From the NCBI GenBank assembly GCA_947247005.1, contig OX365952.1, positions 31,312,222 through 31,376,221 on the forward strand: a stretch of 64,000 bases of DNA. The letters are read 5' to 3'. Positions within the stretch are counted from its first letter, which is position 1. Every line of letters starts with the position of its first letter. The DNA is from Spisula solida (taxonomy: Eukaryota > Mollusca > Bivalvia > Venerida > Mactridae). The notes beneath the pieces were generated by a model. That model saw only the letters and a list, made by a program, of their open reading frames with translations, was not told the origin of the DNA and searched no databases. Position numbers and translations under genes: made by a program. This document shows positions 13,141 to 25,800 of the stretch, piece by piece.

Positions 13141-14292
13141 TGCCTGAATCAGTCACTATTATAAAATGTGTTATTCATGTATGTTAATTCCATTCCATCG
13201 AATGGTAGAAAAAGAAAATTAATCGGTAATTACTACATGTAGTTTCGGTCTTATGAAGGCAATGAATCATGCAGATGTGCAGCTTACGACACAATATACA
13301 TGATGTGTAGATTTCGAACTAGGTAAGGTGACACACACTATCCAAATAAACTCAAATACCCCGCAAACCATGCCCCGAAAAATACCAAAACGCCATGATA
13401 GCTGATACCATTTCTTGCATCCCGTTGCAGCAAATTAAAATAGTTTGAATTTATCGGTAGTTGAGAATGTATTTTTATCTAAACAGGCGTTGAAATCCTT
13501 TTCTGATAGATTAGCTGATAAACGTAGAATACTCATGTTCCGTTAACAGATGTCTGATACTTGATTACATGCTATATAAAACTTATACAGTATGTGCCTA
13601 CCTCTGTACACGTTTTATACTTTTAATTACGCAAAAAAGGTAAATAAGCAGCCATGACGTTAATTTACGATATATCCCTGAGGGCAACGGGCATCTTGTT
13701 GCTGCACATCACATACAGAAAACTAGTTGGATTTTTTGTACAACCATGGCAAGTTACATTTCAACATGCAAACAGAACTATTTTCATACTGACATAGAGC
13801 CGTTGACTGTCGAACAAACGTGTTTGGAAAGCCTGGTTTGAAATTAACAGTCAGTGACAGTTTGCTTATGGCTGTGTCTCAAGGTCATTCTCCAATTGTC
13901 ACTATCTTTGATGTGTCTCCAGTTTAGCTTCATACTTACTTTACTTGAGATGACTTAAATTGGCAATCTAACAGCCTAGCAGCCTAACAGCCTAGTGTCT
14001 ATTTGCTCATGCCTTTTTGTGGCAGGCGTGGGCATGTGCGGTTTTATATTCCTTTACTAGAGTAGTCGTCCTTGAAGCAAAGGGTTTTCTGGAAGTGAAT
14101 GGTCTTATATTGGCTGGTCACTGAACCGCTAGCTAGTTACTTAATGTTTAAATTGGTTGTCATGCGTCGTAAAGTAACGTTATAAGTTCGAATCCCACTG
14201 TATTTGCAAACTATGGATCCAAGTAGGAGTGGTTCTATGGTAAAGTATGCTCGTAAGTCTGCTTGCGTATGTTATACATGTATGTACATGTA

Positions 14293-14509
14293 CAGGGTGT
14301 TTAAAAAGTTCGTTCTCATAGTTTTAGTTTCAACAGTTTATGTTCTGACGTCAGAAGAAATAAAACAGTACAGGTTTCTTTCCAGAGGGTTTTACCATTG
14401 TTCTTATCGTTCTGGCTTTAAACGAAGTCAAAGGTGTACACTGCGTACAAAGCTCAGATAGAATTTAGTATAAATTTAATTTTTGAGAACAAACTTTTTT
14501 AACACCCTG
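14293..14509 (+). mobile_element. mariner-like MITE, 217 bp
   Basis: The left end CAGGGTGTTTAAAAAGTT and the right end AACTTTTTTAACACCCTG pair as inverted repeats and continue with GTTCTCA. The left flank is TA, as in Tc1/mariner insertions. The right flank is CA, probably a mutated TA. No transposase is left. Confidence 0.75.
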
Positions 14510-17475
14510 CATAAAACCTTGATGGCGTCCAGCAGTATGTGACGTATAATCCAGACTGACTTAACATATATGATATCATCATTAATCAACAGTTGTCAAA
14601 TATAGTGATAAGACACTTTTTAGATGATGACATTTTACTAGAGAGTTCCGCAATTTACTTTTGAAGTCAGGCCTGAAGTGCCTTTTAGTTCGGATGTAAC
14701 ATTGGTATTCGAATGTATTATATGTACACATGAAATCTGACTGTATTAACTGACGAGATGGGTTACTTATATCCTATGGTATTTTATTACGAAGATTCGC
14801 TCTTGTGATGCTTGCCAACGGAATAAGGATATTAATTAACTGCAATGGGTGCAACGGATAGATCAAAGAGAAACAACTTAAAGAGTTATGTTGATTCTTG
14901 AATATACGTCTACCCTATTCTTCTACGCCCTTTGCATTTATATGTAATGGGCCATAAAATCGGGGTAAGGGTCATTAGTGAATAAAGACTATATCGCATT
15001 CGACGCAACAAATTAATATATTGTCGAAATTAACTTCTGAAAGGTTTTAATGTTTTCTAATTAATGGTTTAATTAAAGAGCTATTCAATGTTCTCAAGGG
15101 ATTGTACCGAAACACACGTATCATAGCACAGCGATACATTTCATTATGATATAATTATAACCTACTGGTCCAACATAAGTAACGTAATCAACGTAAAATA
15201 CATAAAACCTAACATTTATTAAACCGCGAACATTTTGTTTTATTAATACCAAACGACAATCGGCATTACATACAAGAAAAACATAGATGTAAGCATCCAA
15301 TGTCACCTTTTAGAAATTAAAAAATGACAAAAATATCACATTTTGCATTTATAGAAATTACGCTTGCTACGATTATAACAATTTTAAAAATGCTATTATA
15401 AAAACTACATAAGCCTGAAACGCGTAGTATTTGGGCATAACTTTTGAGTTGTATTATTTTATTCCTTTTATAATAACTACATAACGTAAGACATTGCTGA
15501 ACGCATTTCTTTCTCAAGAGTTTTGGTGTCATTTTGTTGGTTAGAACGGGTTGTAACTTATTAACTTTAGATACATGTTTGTCATACGTGTGTGATATAT
15601 ACGAATTCTCGCATTATACTAAAATAAAAAACAACACAACACAACTTGCTTAAAGCCGTTTGTCATTGTCTCGTGACGTGAATACATTCATAACTTTATA
15701 ATTATACTGTTTCCTCGTCACAGATTCTGTTAAAATACAATAAAGTTCGTATCAAATAGATTGTACACATAAATACGAGAGAGGAGAGTCTTTTTGAAAT
15801 ATAAACATCGTCTTTAAACTTGACATGTTAATACTATAACTGGCAGAACGTAACAGGCACTGTCAACATGAATCATAATGAGTAGTTTGGTGTCCTATAA
15901 GGTCATCTATTTTGCATACAAGCGTTTGATCTTACCGCCATTGCTTATGTATCGTCACGAGATAAATCATCGTGATTTGGTAACGGAATGTGGAATAGTC
16001 TTGGTTTGTAAAAAATAATATTTATGAACGACACGTTAGGCCTAACATCTGGTGTGGTTTTGAGAATTTTATAAACCACACTTGGTTAGAGTAAATTTAC
16101 GACTCTCTGTCCGGCTTGCGGTTTTTACGCATTCTTAACCATCAAGTGTGTCTCTTAAATTGGGCTATATATTCACATAAATACAAAGCGTTACTATGAT
16201 GAATAAAATCCCACACGGACACCCAAATAGATGCATCGTCAATTCTGAAGTCAGCTGGGTACATAAACCTATAGCAGTTGTTCGGCCAATGTGCGATTCG
16301 AACATTATTATAGCGGCGAGTTGAACTCCACCCTGTATGAATGACCTTTTGGTACATGTGTGGGTGATTGTAATTAAAAGACCAACAAATAGTGAGGATC
16401 GGGTTTCTACAAAACATGCCATCATAGATGTTCTTATTGTATCACCTGACGATTGCAAATCGGTCGCTGGTAGGCTAGACTTACATGAATTAAGTATAAG
16501 TAACGTTGCTCTAACTTCTAGTGTCGTTTTATACCGGAAAAAAGATAAAAACATAATCCCGTTCATTCATCACTGAAATATATAACACATAGTAATTCAT
16601 TTTCAGTATTCAGTTGTTCAATTATGGGGTGACATTATGGAGTAGGGGTAAGGCTGAAAGTGAAGTACTCGGCGTTTGATGTTGTATTATGGAGTATCAG
16701 CTCACAAACCCTACGCTTATACACAGTGTTCGCGTGTTATGCAAAAAGCTTCAATTTCACTAGGGTAATAAATCATCAGAAGTTTGTTGTAAGTGAAAAT
16801 CTGACCCATTTCATTGCATCGAAAGTTGTTCAGTTTTTTTTCAAGTTTCCGCTATGCAAGCACTATTACAAAACTTGCAATATCTTTTAGATCTCTGCGC
16901 GTTAAAATCATTACACACTAGCAATTTTGAGTTCCATTAACTTGTTTCATCAATTATATATTCTGATAATGTATAAATAAATCATTGAGTTTGTCGATTA
17001 TTGACAATGAGAGGTCCAGCTTCATGCGAATACTGAGATATGCCATTCATACATTCATATTTATAGTGCACTGGTAGGCAGTATTGTATAATTATATGGT
17101 ACATTACACAGTTAGATGCATATTTGATACATGATTAGTGTCACCTCTAATTTATTGGCAGATTTGAATTAATCAGATACGTTGCTTTCTGTGATAATTT
17201 CTTTCCGAGTTCCTACATCTAATGTCATTCACTAGACATGTAGGTATCTGGGCGAATTTAACACTGTACATCAGGCACCGATCTCCCTATAAGCATCTCA
17301 ATCTGACCAAGATCTCATCTCACATACATGTTTAGCATGTGTCTTTATGAAAATGTCCATGCGAGCCTGACAGGACTCAAACTTAACATCACTAAACAGA
17401 AATGTTATTCTGACTTTATTACAGTAAAATCTGAAGTGCTGAAGGTTCAAATTTATCTCTAATTCCGACACTGAA

Positions 17476-17640
17476 ATGAGCAAAATCTTTAGTTGAGATT
17501 TCTACTTGAGATGCTTCGGGACATCAGGGCCTGACTAGATGGCGGCTCACCAAGCCGGTTTCAAACCTTCGATCTCCTGCTTCTTAAGACAGTATTACTG
17601 CACATTCATGAAGGTCCTAGACTGGTTACACTGCAAGTGT
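17476..17640 (-). mobile_element. SINE-like fragment with pol III B-box-like head
   Basis: On the minus strand GGTTTGAAACC is a B-box-like string. It is followed by a tail CGAAGCATCTCAAGTAGAAA that also occurs at 23129-23180 and, weakly, at 18531-18579. The tail itself contains short inverted TCTCAA/TTGAGA pairs. Confidence 0.5.
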
Positions 17641-18530
17641 TTACTTAAGCTACACGACACAAGATACTGTGCCAAGAATACCGTATCATTTTAGTTAGGG
17701 GGTGTCTCATCATTTATCGATGATTGACGGTTAATGTGCTTTATTTACCTGGCTTTGACTTGAGGTCATTCAATCACTTTAGAACCATTTCACAATTTCA
17801 TGGTAAACAGTTGATAATATTATGCTATATCACAGTCTACCATGAATCATATCATTGAACTCACATTTACCAAATATCTAATCTGACTCATTTAGTTAGT
17901 TTTTACATTAATCTTAAAGTCGCGAAAACAAATTGATTTTGGGTAATCCCTGTTGACCCAAGATGCCCTAGATATTTGCTATGATTTGCAAGCTTCATCG
18001 AAAGTTAAACACAATCTTAAGAAGCCACTTCGAACATTGGAATGTAGCTCTCAAAAATTACAATTTTGCACCACGTGCCTTGACAAACAAGTACATCTGT
18101 GCAGGCATATCTCGTAAAACAGTTTAATTGATTGCACCCAGTACAAAAGCTACATACCTATCTACAAAACACATCGTTAAATCGTATTCTTGTTCGCACC
18201 TCTGTATGAGGTGAATACTCATTATGATAAAACCAAGTGATCGAATGTATTTTAACTAGTACCTGGTCCCAGTGATCAGTATACTAGTGTAGCTTTTTTT
18301 CAAGATCGACTCAACTTGAGTATGAAACTTCGTAAGCTCCTAGAAAGTCCACCATTTAAATAATCTTTACTATACCAGACAATATTACTCGGTTTTCCTT
18401 AAGGCTATCCATGTTACATAAACGTTTCAGTAATTCAGTATGAGAATGTTTGAAACATTTAAAGTTTGAGCACGAAGTTGAGCTGTGCATGAAAAAAGCT
18501 TAATAATCAAGGGCACGGTATTTGGGGACC

Positions 18531-18579
18531 TAACCCCAATCTCAGAAATATCAGCTCAATTTAAGATATTACTCAAACT
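18531..18579 (+). repeat. Degenerate copy of the same SINE tail
   Basis: CAATCTCAGAAATATCAGCT and AAGATATTACTCAAACT follow the order of the tail at 23129-23180 with substitutions and small gaps. Confidence 0.35.
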
Positions 18580-19351
18580 AGAGTCTGATTTTGTGACAAA
18601 TCCATTGAACATCTTTTCATTTACCGATTTTGTTTTTGGTTAGTACTTACTGTTAACATCGATTCGGCTTATCTGCTACTTCGATGATATTCTTACCCAC
18701 GTTTCAAATAACATATTCATCCTAATTGCATTCCGTTAATAATTTACATGTTTATATTTATGTATTTATATTGTTAAAATATCTAATATGTTTAAATGTG
18801 ATATTAAGATATAATATTATATAGTTTATCCTATAGCTTAAGGCATGTAAACACAAGTTCTATTCTTGTTTTCTAATTGAATATTTGGAGGTGTTAAGCT
18901 CAAACGAGATGTCGCTGCGTATTCCAATGGTTACAAGCCATACGAACATTAATTTGTTATATAGTATTACTGAATAAATGTCTGTGTAGAATAATAAATA
19001 ATATTATGATGGCACTTTTTGTTCTTGATTCGAACAGTAATGGTACGGAGTCGACTATAGGAAGTGTCTTGTCCAATTACAGCGACTAGATTCTAATTTC
19101 AAATAGAATAGTTAAACATGCTATCCACCATTTCTATAAACAACTTTAATACATAAGTAACCGTTGGCCAAATTTTGACACGTAAATAAACCGAAAGAAG
19201 AAAACTTTGGTAAAAGACTATTGCGTATTGTGTAGCACTGTCTTGTATAATATTTCATACTGACACGGAACATGCGAAGTAACTTGTCGTTTTGCCCTAT
19301 GAGAAAATGGAAAGAAAACGGATGAAAAAGAGTTATTAAAACAATATTTAA

Positions 19352-22300
19352 GGATGTTTAGGACCTTTCTCCGACGTCATCGGCAAAAAATCGACTTTTG
19401 GCCGAACCTAATGAAAATCTCCAGATATATGCTTAAACATTCTGTCCTTATTGTGCAGTTTTTATTTTTTCAAAATATCGCTTCGTTTCCTAGCAACGTG
19501 ACGCTATGTACATAGGGCGTAAAATTGACGTTTTAATGGCATAATTCGGTCAGAATAAGGTCTATTTTAATTTTCAAAGCTCTATATGTTAGCCCTTGGT
19601 CCGTTGAATACGTATATGTTTAATTTAAAGCGATTGTGACGGACAATTTTTCACCGAAAAAGGTTTTATATCGAAAGTTGACAGAATTTTATTGCGCATT
19701 TGCTACACCCAACTCATTTTAGGGCGTAATTTGGTCAACACAACGTGATTCAATCAACTAATGAAATACACCGTGGTGATGCGGTAATTCTACAGAATAA
19801 GCTCAACCAATAAAAAAGGGGGGTGATCTCGCATTATTTTCGACAAAATTGAAATTCAGTAAAAAACGGACTTACGTAAAAACGTTACGTCGCACAACGT
19901 AACGCGCTGTGTACGTCCGTTTTATTTACGGACTTGCGTCCTATTTACTAGTACAACAATTACATGTTAAGAATAAAATGCACGCATTTCACCTGTATCT
20001 GTTCATTTATCAAATCATATATGATAGCTTTGTTCAAAGCAAAGTTTGTCACTACATAACAATTAGTTATTTCGATTTGAGTGTGGTAAGTTTTGCGAAA
20101 GTGAAAATGACAAAACTGGGTTTCTCTCGCAATCAGTACTGTTGTTTTATTATTCTTCACAATGTGTCTTTATTGGTACTTTTATTATGACCACAACATC
20201 ATGATAAATACACAGTCTAAACATCTACTCGGGATATTCGATCGGACATTAAATGCAGTGTACAGAATTATGAGACTAACTTAAGTCTTCCGAACTAATT
20301 ATTACGTCCCTTTAATAAAATAATAACTAAAATATATATACATCGTTTTCTTACAGTCATATATAGTTATAATGTATATAATAATAGCGTTTGATATAAA
20401 AGTAAATCTTTGATGTATAAACATCTGGAAAGTTAGTCCCGCCCTTGTCTAGAAATATTGCAACTAACCAAGCTTATATATTGGGTTTCACTGTTACGCA
20501 ACCAAGTTAAATCATGTTGGAAGCTGAATTAAAGCTGGTGCGGCCGGTAGATGAACAGCCAGCAAATAGAAAAAGAAAGTTATATATATACACTTTTCAA
20601 AAGTATGATGTCTTACACGTGTATTAGATAATAATACAAGTTAATGTAAACACTTTTGTCGCGGCCCGTTATGTGCCTTAGTTGGAGTAGGCCTACACAT
20701 CAAACATGACGTTACAATATTGTAACTACTCCACGAATCCAGGGGAAAGACAGGTGATAGCGGGGAACTGTCCCGTGTTTTAACGTTTTCGATGTCCCCG
20801 CACTGATGTATGTGTGGTACGCTTTTGATTCGCGACACAATAGTGGGGAAATGCAAGTCTGACTATACCCGTGAGGTACAGGACAGGGGGGATTTGCGGG
20901 GTTTTACCATCGGTATGACCATCGGGGTTCGATAAAGCAAAAGTAAGAATCCCCGTCGGTCCCGGTGGTAGGGGATCTTGGTTTCAATTAACTGGTTCAA
21001 AAGATACGTGCCAGTGATTCGGCCACCTTTGAAATTTACTGTACAGCTGTTGTGTTGTTGCTGTTTAGTGATTTGGGGGAAAGTCTTACATATGTATAAT
21101 TGTTACATTTTATATTGAATGCATGGACACTTATACTTATGACAGTCCTAGTAATAATGTATACAAAAACCATGCTTAATTTTGACAATGCAAGTTCTTT
21201 AATTAATCAATTTGAATATGCATTATCAATTTCAACTGTTTAAAATGGTTCGTAAATGTAACACAGTGTTTCGACGTTTTGGGACTACTTTTGATCATTT
21301 ATTGAAAATATAACTACATACCAAAGTACGTTTGTTGGTATTTATTACAATAAACATTTTACCACAGGGACTGTTACACGGCCCCGACCCCCCTCCCCTA
21401 CTGTGCGTACAAAATATATAGGTCGTTAGCCAAAATGTTAAAGCACAATATTGTTTGTGAGAGGTGGTTAGTGTTTTATACATTTCGTGCTTGTAGCAAT
21501 TTCATATCTCTTTATTAATAGGGGAAATGTACGTACATGTATATCACTAGAAATCAATATTCATACAATTTTAGGGGTATATTAAAGGTCTCATCTTGCA
21601 TTTAGCGTAATGTAATACATTTTACGTTCTTATATTTTTTATATATTGAAACCATGTGCCAATGCGCCAGATACACCACAAGATCATGAAGCTGACGGCA
21701 ATAATTGCCCGTAACGTCGTGCGGCACGACGTTATGCTTTTTACGTATGTCCGCTTTTCATTAAAATTCAATTTTGTCGAAAATAATGCGAGATCACCCC
21801 CCTTTTTTATTGTTTGTGCTTATTCTGTAGAATTACCGCATAACCACGGTTTGTTTTATTAGTTGATTGAATCATTTTTTGTTGACCAAATTGCGCCCTG
21901 AAGTGAGTAGGGTGTTGGAAATACGCAGTAAAATACAGGTCAATTTTCGATATAAAACCGTTTTCGTTGCGAAATTGTAAGTCGCAACCACTATAAATTT
22001 TAAATATACGTATTCAAAGGATGAAGGACTAACAAATAGAGTTTTGAAAATTATTGTAGAGCTTAATTTAACAGAAATATACGCTGAAACGTCAATTTTA
22101 CGCCCTATGTACATAGCGTCTCGTTGCTAGGAAACGAAGCGATATCTTGAAAAATTAAAAACGACATAATACGAAGAGTATGTTAAAGCATATTTCTGGA
22201 GATTTTCATTAGATTCGGCGAAAAAGCGATTTATTCTTTAACATTTAATTGCTGTAAATGAGACGCACGTCTGAAAAACAAACGGACGTACGGCGCGTAA

Positions 22301-22850
22301 CGTCGTGCGACGTTATGCGTTTTACGCATGTCCGCTTTTCACTGTAAATCAATTTTGTCGAAAATAATGCGAGATGACCCCCCTTTTTTATCGTTTGAGT
22401 CTGTTTTGTAGCATTACCGCATCATCGCTGTGTATATCATTAGTTGATTGAATCACTCTTTGTTGACCAAATAGCGGCCTAAAGGGAGTAGGGTGTCGCA
22501 AATACGGCGTAAAATACTGGTCAATTTTCGACGTAAAACCTTTTGTGTTGTGAAATTGTTTTGCGCAACCACTATAAATTTTATGTATGCGTATTCAACG
22601 GATCCTGTGCTAACATGTAGAGTTTTTAAAATTAACGTAGACCTTAATTTGACGCAGACATACGCTTAAAACCTCAATTATACGCTCCGTGTACATAACG
22701 TCGCGTTGCTAGGAAACGAAGCAATATTTAAAAAAAATAAAAACGACATAAAACGAAGAGCATGTTAAAGCATACATCTGGAGATTTTCATTAGATTCGG
22801 CGAAAAGTCGATTTTTTGCCGATGACGTCGGAGAAAGGTCCTAAACGTCC
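19352..22850 (+). mobile_element. Long foldback element (3.5 kb) flanked by TTAA
   Basis: The left end, TTAA then GGATGTTTAGGACC with CGACGTCATCGGCAAAAAA further in, is mirrored at the right end by TTTTTTGCCGATGACGTCG, GGTCCTAAACGTCC and then TTAA. The arms are about 570 bp: one at 19352-19935 and two tandem copies in opposite orientation at about 21690-22240 and 22285-22850. Shared blocks include CCTAGCAACG, TTACGCCCTATGTACATAG and AATAATGCGAGAT. The middle (19940-21690) is AT-rich without a transposase. The TTAA flanks suggest mobilisation by a piggyBac-type enzyme, which is inference. Confidence 0.82.
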
Positions 22851-22854
22851 TTAA

Positions 22855-25800
22855 AACAAATCTACGACTCGATACTTCCATCAGCAAATAATTCACATAT
22901 TCAGTGTTTCTGCTTGCAGAAATTACGTATAGCCAAGTAGCAAGATTTACGATAAAAGATTAATGTTGGTTTAGACACATCGGAGTTATTAAAGAAATGG
23001 ATATCTATGTAAACAATTAGAAGAGAATTTACGGTTGTCAATAATCCACCGTTGTCAGTGGTATGTAGATATTGGTCTCCAGTATGGAGTGTTCCAAGTG
23101 GGCTTTTATCTCATCTCCTTGCCCTATCCCCCGAAGCATCTCAGGTAGAAATCTCAACTCAAATTGAGATTTTGCTCACTCAATTGAGATTTCAGAATTT
23201 AGACACTTACTGTGTGTGTGTGCGCGCTTAAATCTGGTCACCACTGTCACAGATTACACCTAAAGAAAACCGCTTCATGTGCGTGCAAAAATACGCTCGT
23301 TGCACTTATTAATTATTATATTTTCACTGACTGCGCTAGGTATAACAATAGGTGTAATGTTTAAGAGATAATCTTATCGACTGATCGCCACTTAAATGAG
23401 GTATTTTAGTTTAAACATACTTTAAACGTATTTTACTCCTAACATTGCCGTTTGTATCATTCTTATTTGATCTTTCCATTCATTAAAATTCTACCTGTGT
23501 TACAAAAAAAGTAATGTTATTAAGTCCACATTTCAAATCGTCATTAACTAATGTCATCTTTACTATTTATGACTATGACCCCAGTTTGGGCTAAACCCTT
23601 TATCCGATTTCACGCTTCAGTGGTTACAGGTCAATCCCTTATAAGTTACCGTATGTGGTTTTCTTTTACCTTCGACTAAAGATTTTGTTTCCGAAGATAA
23701 TATTCCTGTAAACAATTGTGACACTTCAAAATTCGGTGATAGTCTTATGGATAAGGACATTTTGTTGAAATACTTGGTACATTCGTATTTATGTCTCGTT
23801 TCAAAATATTCCGCGGTAATAAAGACGCAAGAGCGATCTATTCGAATGTGCGTGTTTATATAAAACGTCAAATTTAATTAATTTGAATAGAAGAATTTGA
23901 GAACTTTATAACTGCAATGAATTCTAAATATCCAATCAATGTTGATTTGTATCTGATCAAAATACGTAAATTGATATTTGAATCGTACTTAATTGTTTCT
24001 GTCAGTCCTCAAAATGTTTGCCTGTTTTGACAAAAAGGTCATATACGCGTATTAATTTGATGTCCACACTATTTAAGACTGATTGAAATTCAGATATTCC
24101 CAGATATTCAAATAAACATGCTTTATTTTTCACATATCTGACATTTTTTGCAAAATCTGTACTGTATAGCTCTAAGTGTATTGTGTTTTATTGTTGGGTA
24201 TTATTTTGTACCATCCAAAGCTTATTATGCGTACAACGTCACACAACGTCCGTATATTGTGCGTAAAAATTGACGTTTATCGACGTTTGACTAGTTGTAG
24301 GTCATCTGATGGATGGAACAAAATAGAAATCAAAGACGAACATAGTTATAAATTATACTCATGCATAAACATTTTTTACAAGTTATTTTGATACAAGGAA
24401 AGAAGTTTACAATTGGTTAATGTATAAGTATGTTATTTACAATAACTAATTAGACTTGTACAATGGGAATGAGAGAGAGGGGTGTCATGTTTCATTATCT
24501 TAATGTTCACTTACGTCAGGGCCACCATGACTTGTGACGTCATAACCAAACTGCTTCACTTCCGTACAGCAAGCCAGATCTGCTGATTCCGTTAGTCTGG
24601 TCCCCGGCTACTAATCTAACAGTGTAACAATCCGCAAGCGGACAGGGGAACAAAATCCAGATCATTAAAACATCTACATCAAAAGAAATACAGAATAATG
24701 CAATTTGGGTGGTTTCTATTAATTGTAACATCATCAGAGACTTGGAAACTTCTTGTCTGTCCCTTTAGGCAATTTACGGAATATCTGCATGTGGATTGAC
24801 TCGTATATATCATCTTAACTGTAATTTTAAAACAGGATGGTGTATTAATTAAAGTTCTGATTCCGCATCCCAACCATCTGCTTCGGTTCTTGATGCCTAC
24901 CACTTGGTACAGACAATTTGTATCGATTTCCCTAACTATATTAATGTGCAGATTTAAATATGAAATCACTATCTTTATGCTCATCTATAGATGTTTTATC
25001 TTAATGAAGTTTTGTAGAAATTCAACTCAGGTGTAATTAGTGTTTGCCCTCTATAGCGTACTGACAAAATCTTTGCAGTTATTTCCAGCATGATATTTTT
25101 GACGGGCATAATAAACGGTTTTCATACAAGATGAGATGCTGGGTTACACCAACTTTACTCGACGACTTACGTACACAGCTTCTCTGGTGTTACAATTACG
25201 TAATTTACTTTGAAGTTGATTAAGGAGGAGTCGTAGTTGTTTAAGCATAGATTCTATACTATGTTTCAACAGCTGTGATTGAGTACATGTTACTGAAACA
25301 TAAATCATCGATTTAATGGTTCACTGTTAGTATTCATTACTTAAAAATGGTACTAAGTCTGATTTTAAACTCCAAGATTGTCGGCAGTAGAAGCTTTCTA
25401 TCAAAAGTCATAATATGTCATTATTTGTCTTCCCAACTTGGACCACCTTCAGGCATGACCACTGTTAATTTTTATGGCATTTCTAGCTCTCCGTTTCTGT
25501 TCAATGATGACTTTTATGTCCGATTTGCTATTATCTTTTTATGATTAAAATTCAACTATTTGCGGTGTTAATAAGTTCCATAGTAAACCCACTTTTTATG
25601 AGATTTTTATTTTAAAAACACACATTAAACGTAAAGTAGTACAATATCACGCTGTGTTAATATTACGGACACAAATTAGAATACGGAACTAATTGTTAAA
25701 ACACACACGAGATGATGTCGGTAGCAAACGTCTGCCATGAGAACGCTCGGTGCTGATTTCACACAAAATCTGTTGCCAATAACAACAAATAGTATACACC

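Larger units (their letters stand above)
8331..14292. other. Non-coding stretch
   Basis: No gene recognised. It includes a 30-bp duplication at 9866-9925 and a tRNA-derived SINE remnant at 12950-13140. The 100-codon frame at 9788-10090 overlaps the duplication and has no known relative. Confidence 0.6.
14510..19347. other. Non-coding stretch
   Basis: No gene recognised. The open frame of 133 codons on the minus strand at 16165-16566 and its overlaps show no family signature. SINE-related fragments lie at 17476-17640 and 18531-18579. Confidence 0.6.

Noticed and set aside
14150..14215. Possible tRNA (AGTTCGAATCCCACT near 14187)
   Set aside because: Only the B-box part is recognisable. No A box at the right distance and no cloverleaf can be drawn.
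16142..16566. Overlapping minus frames of 91 and 133 codons as a gene
   Set aside because: The two frames overlap in different registers, show no domain or bias, and a plus frame is open over the same bases.
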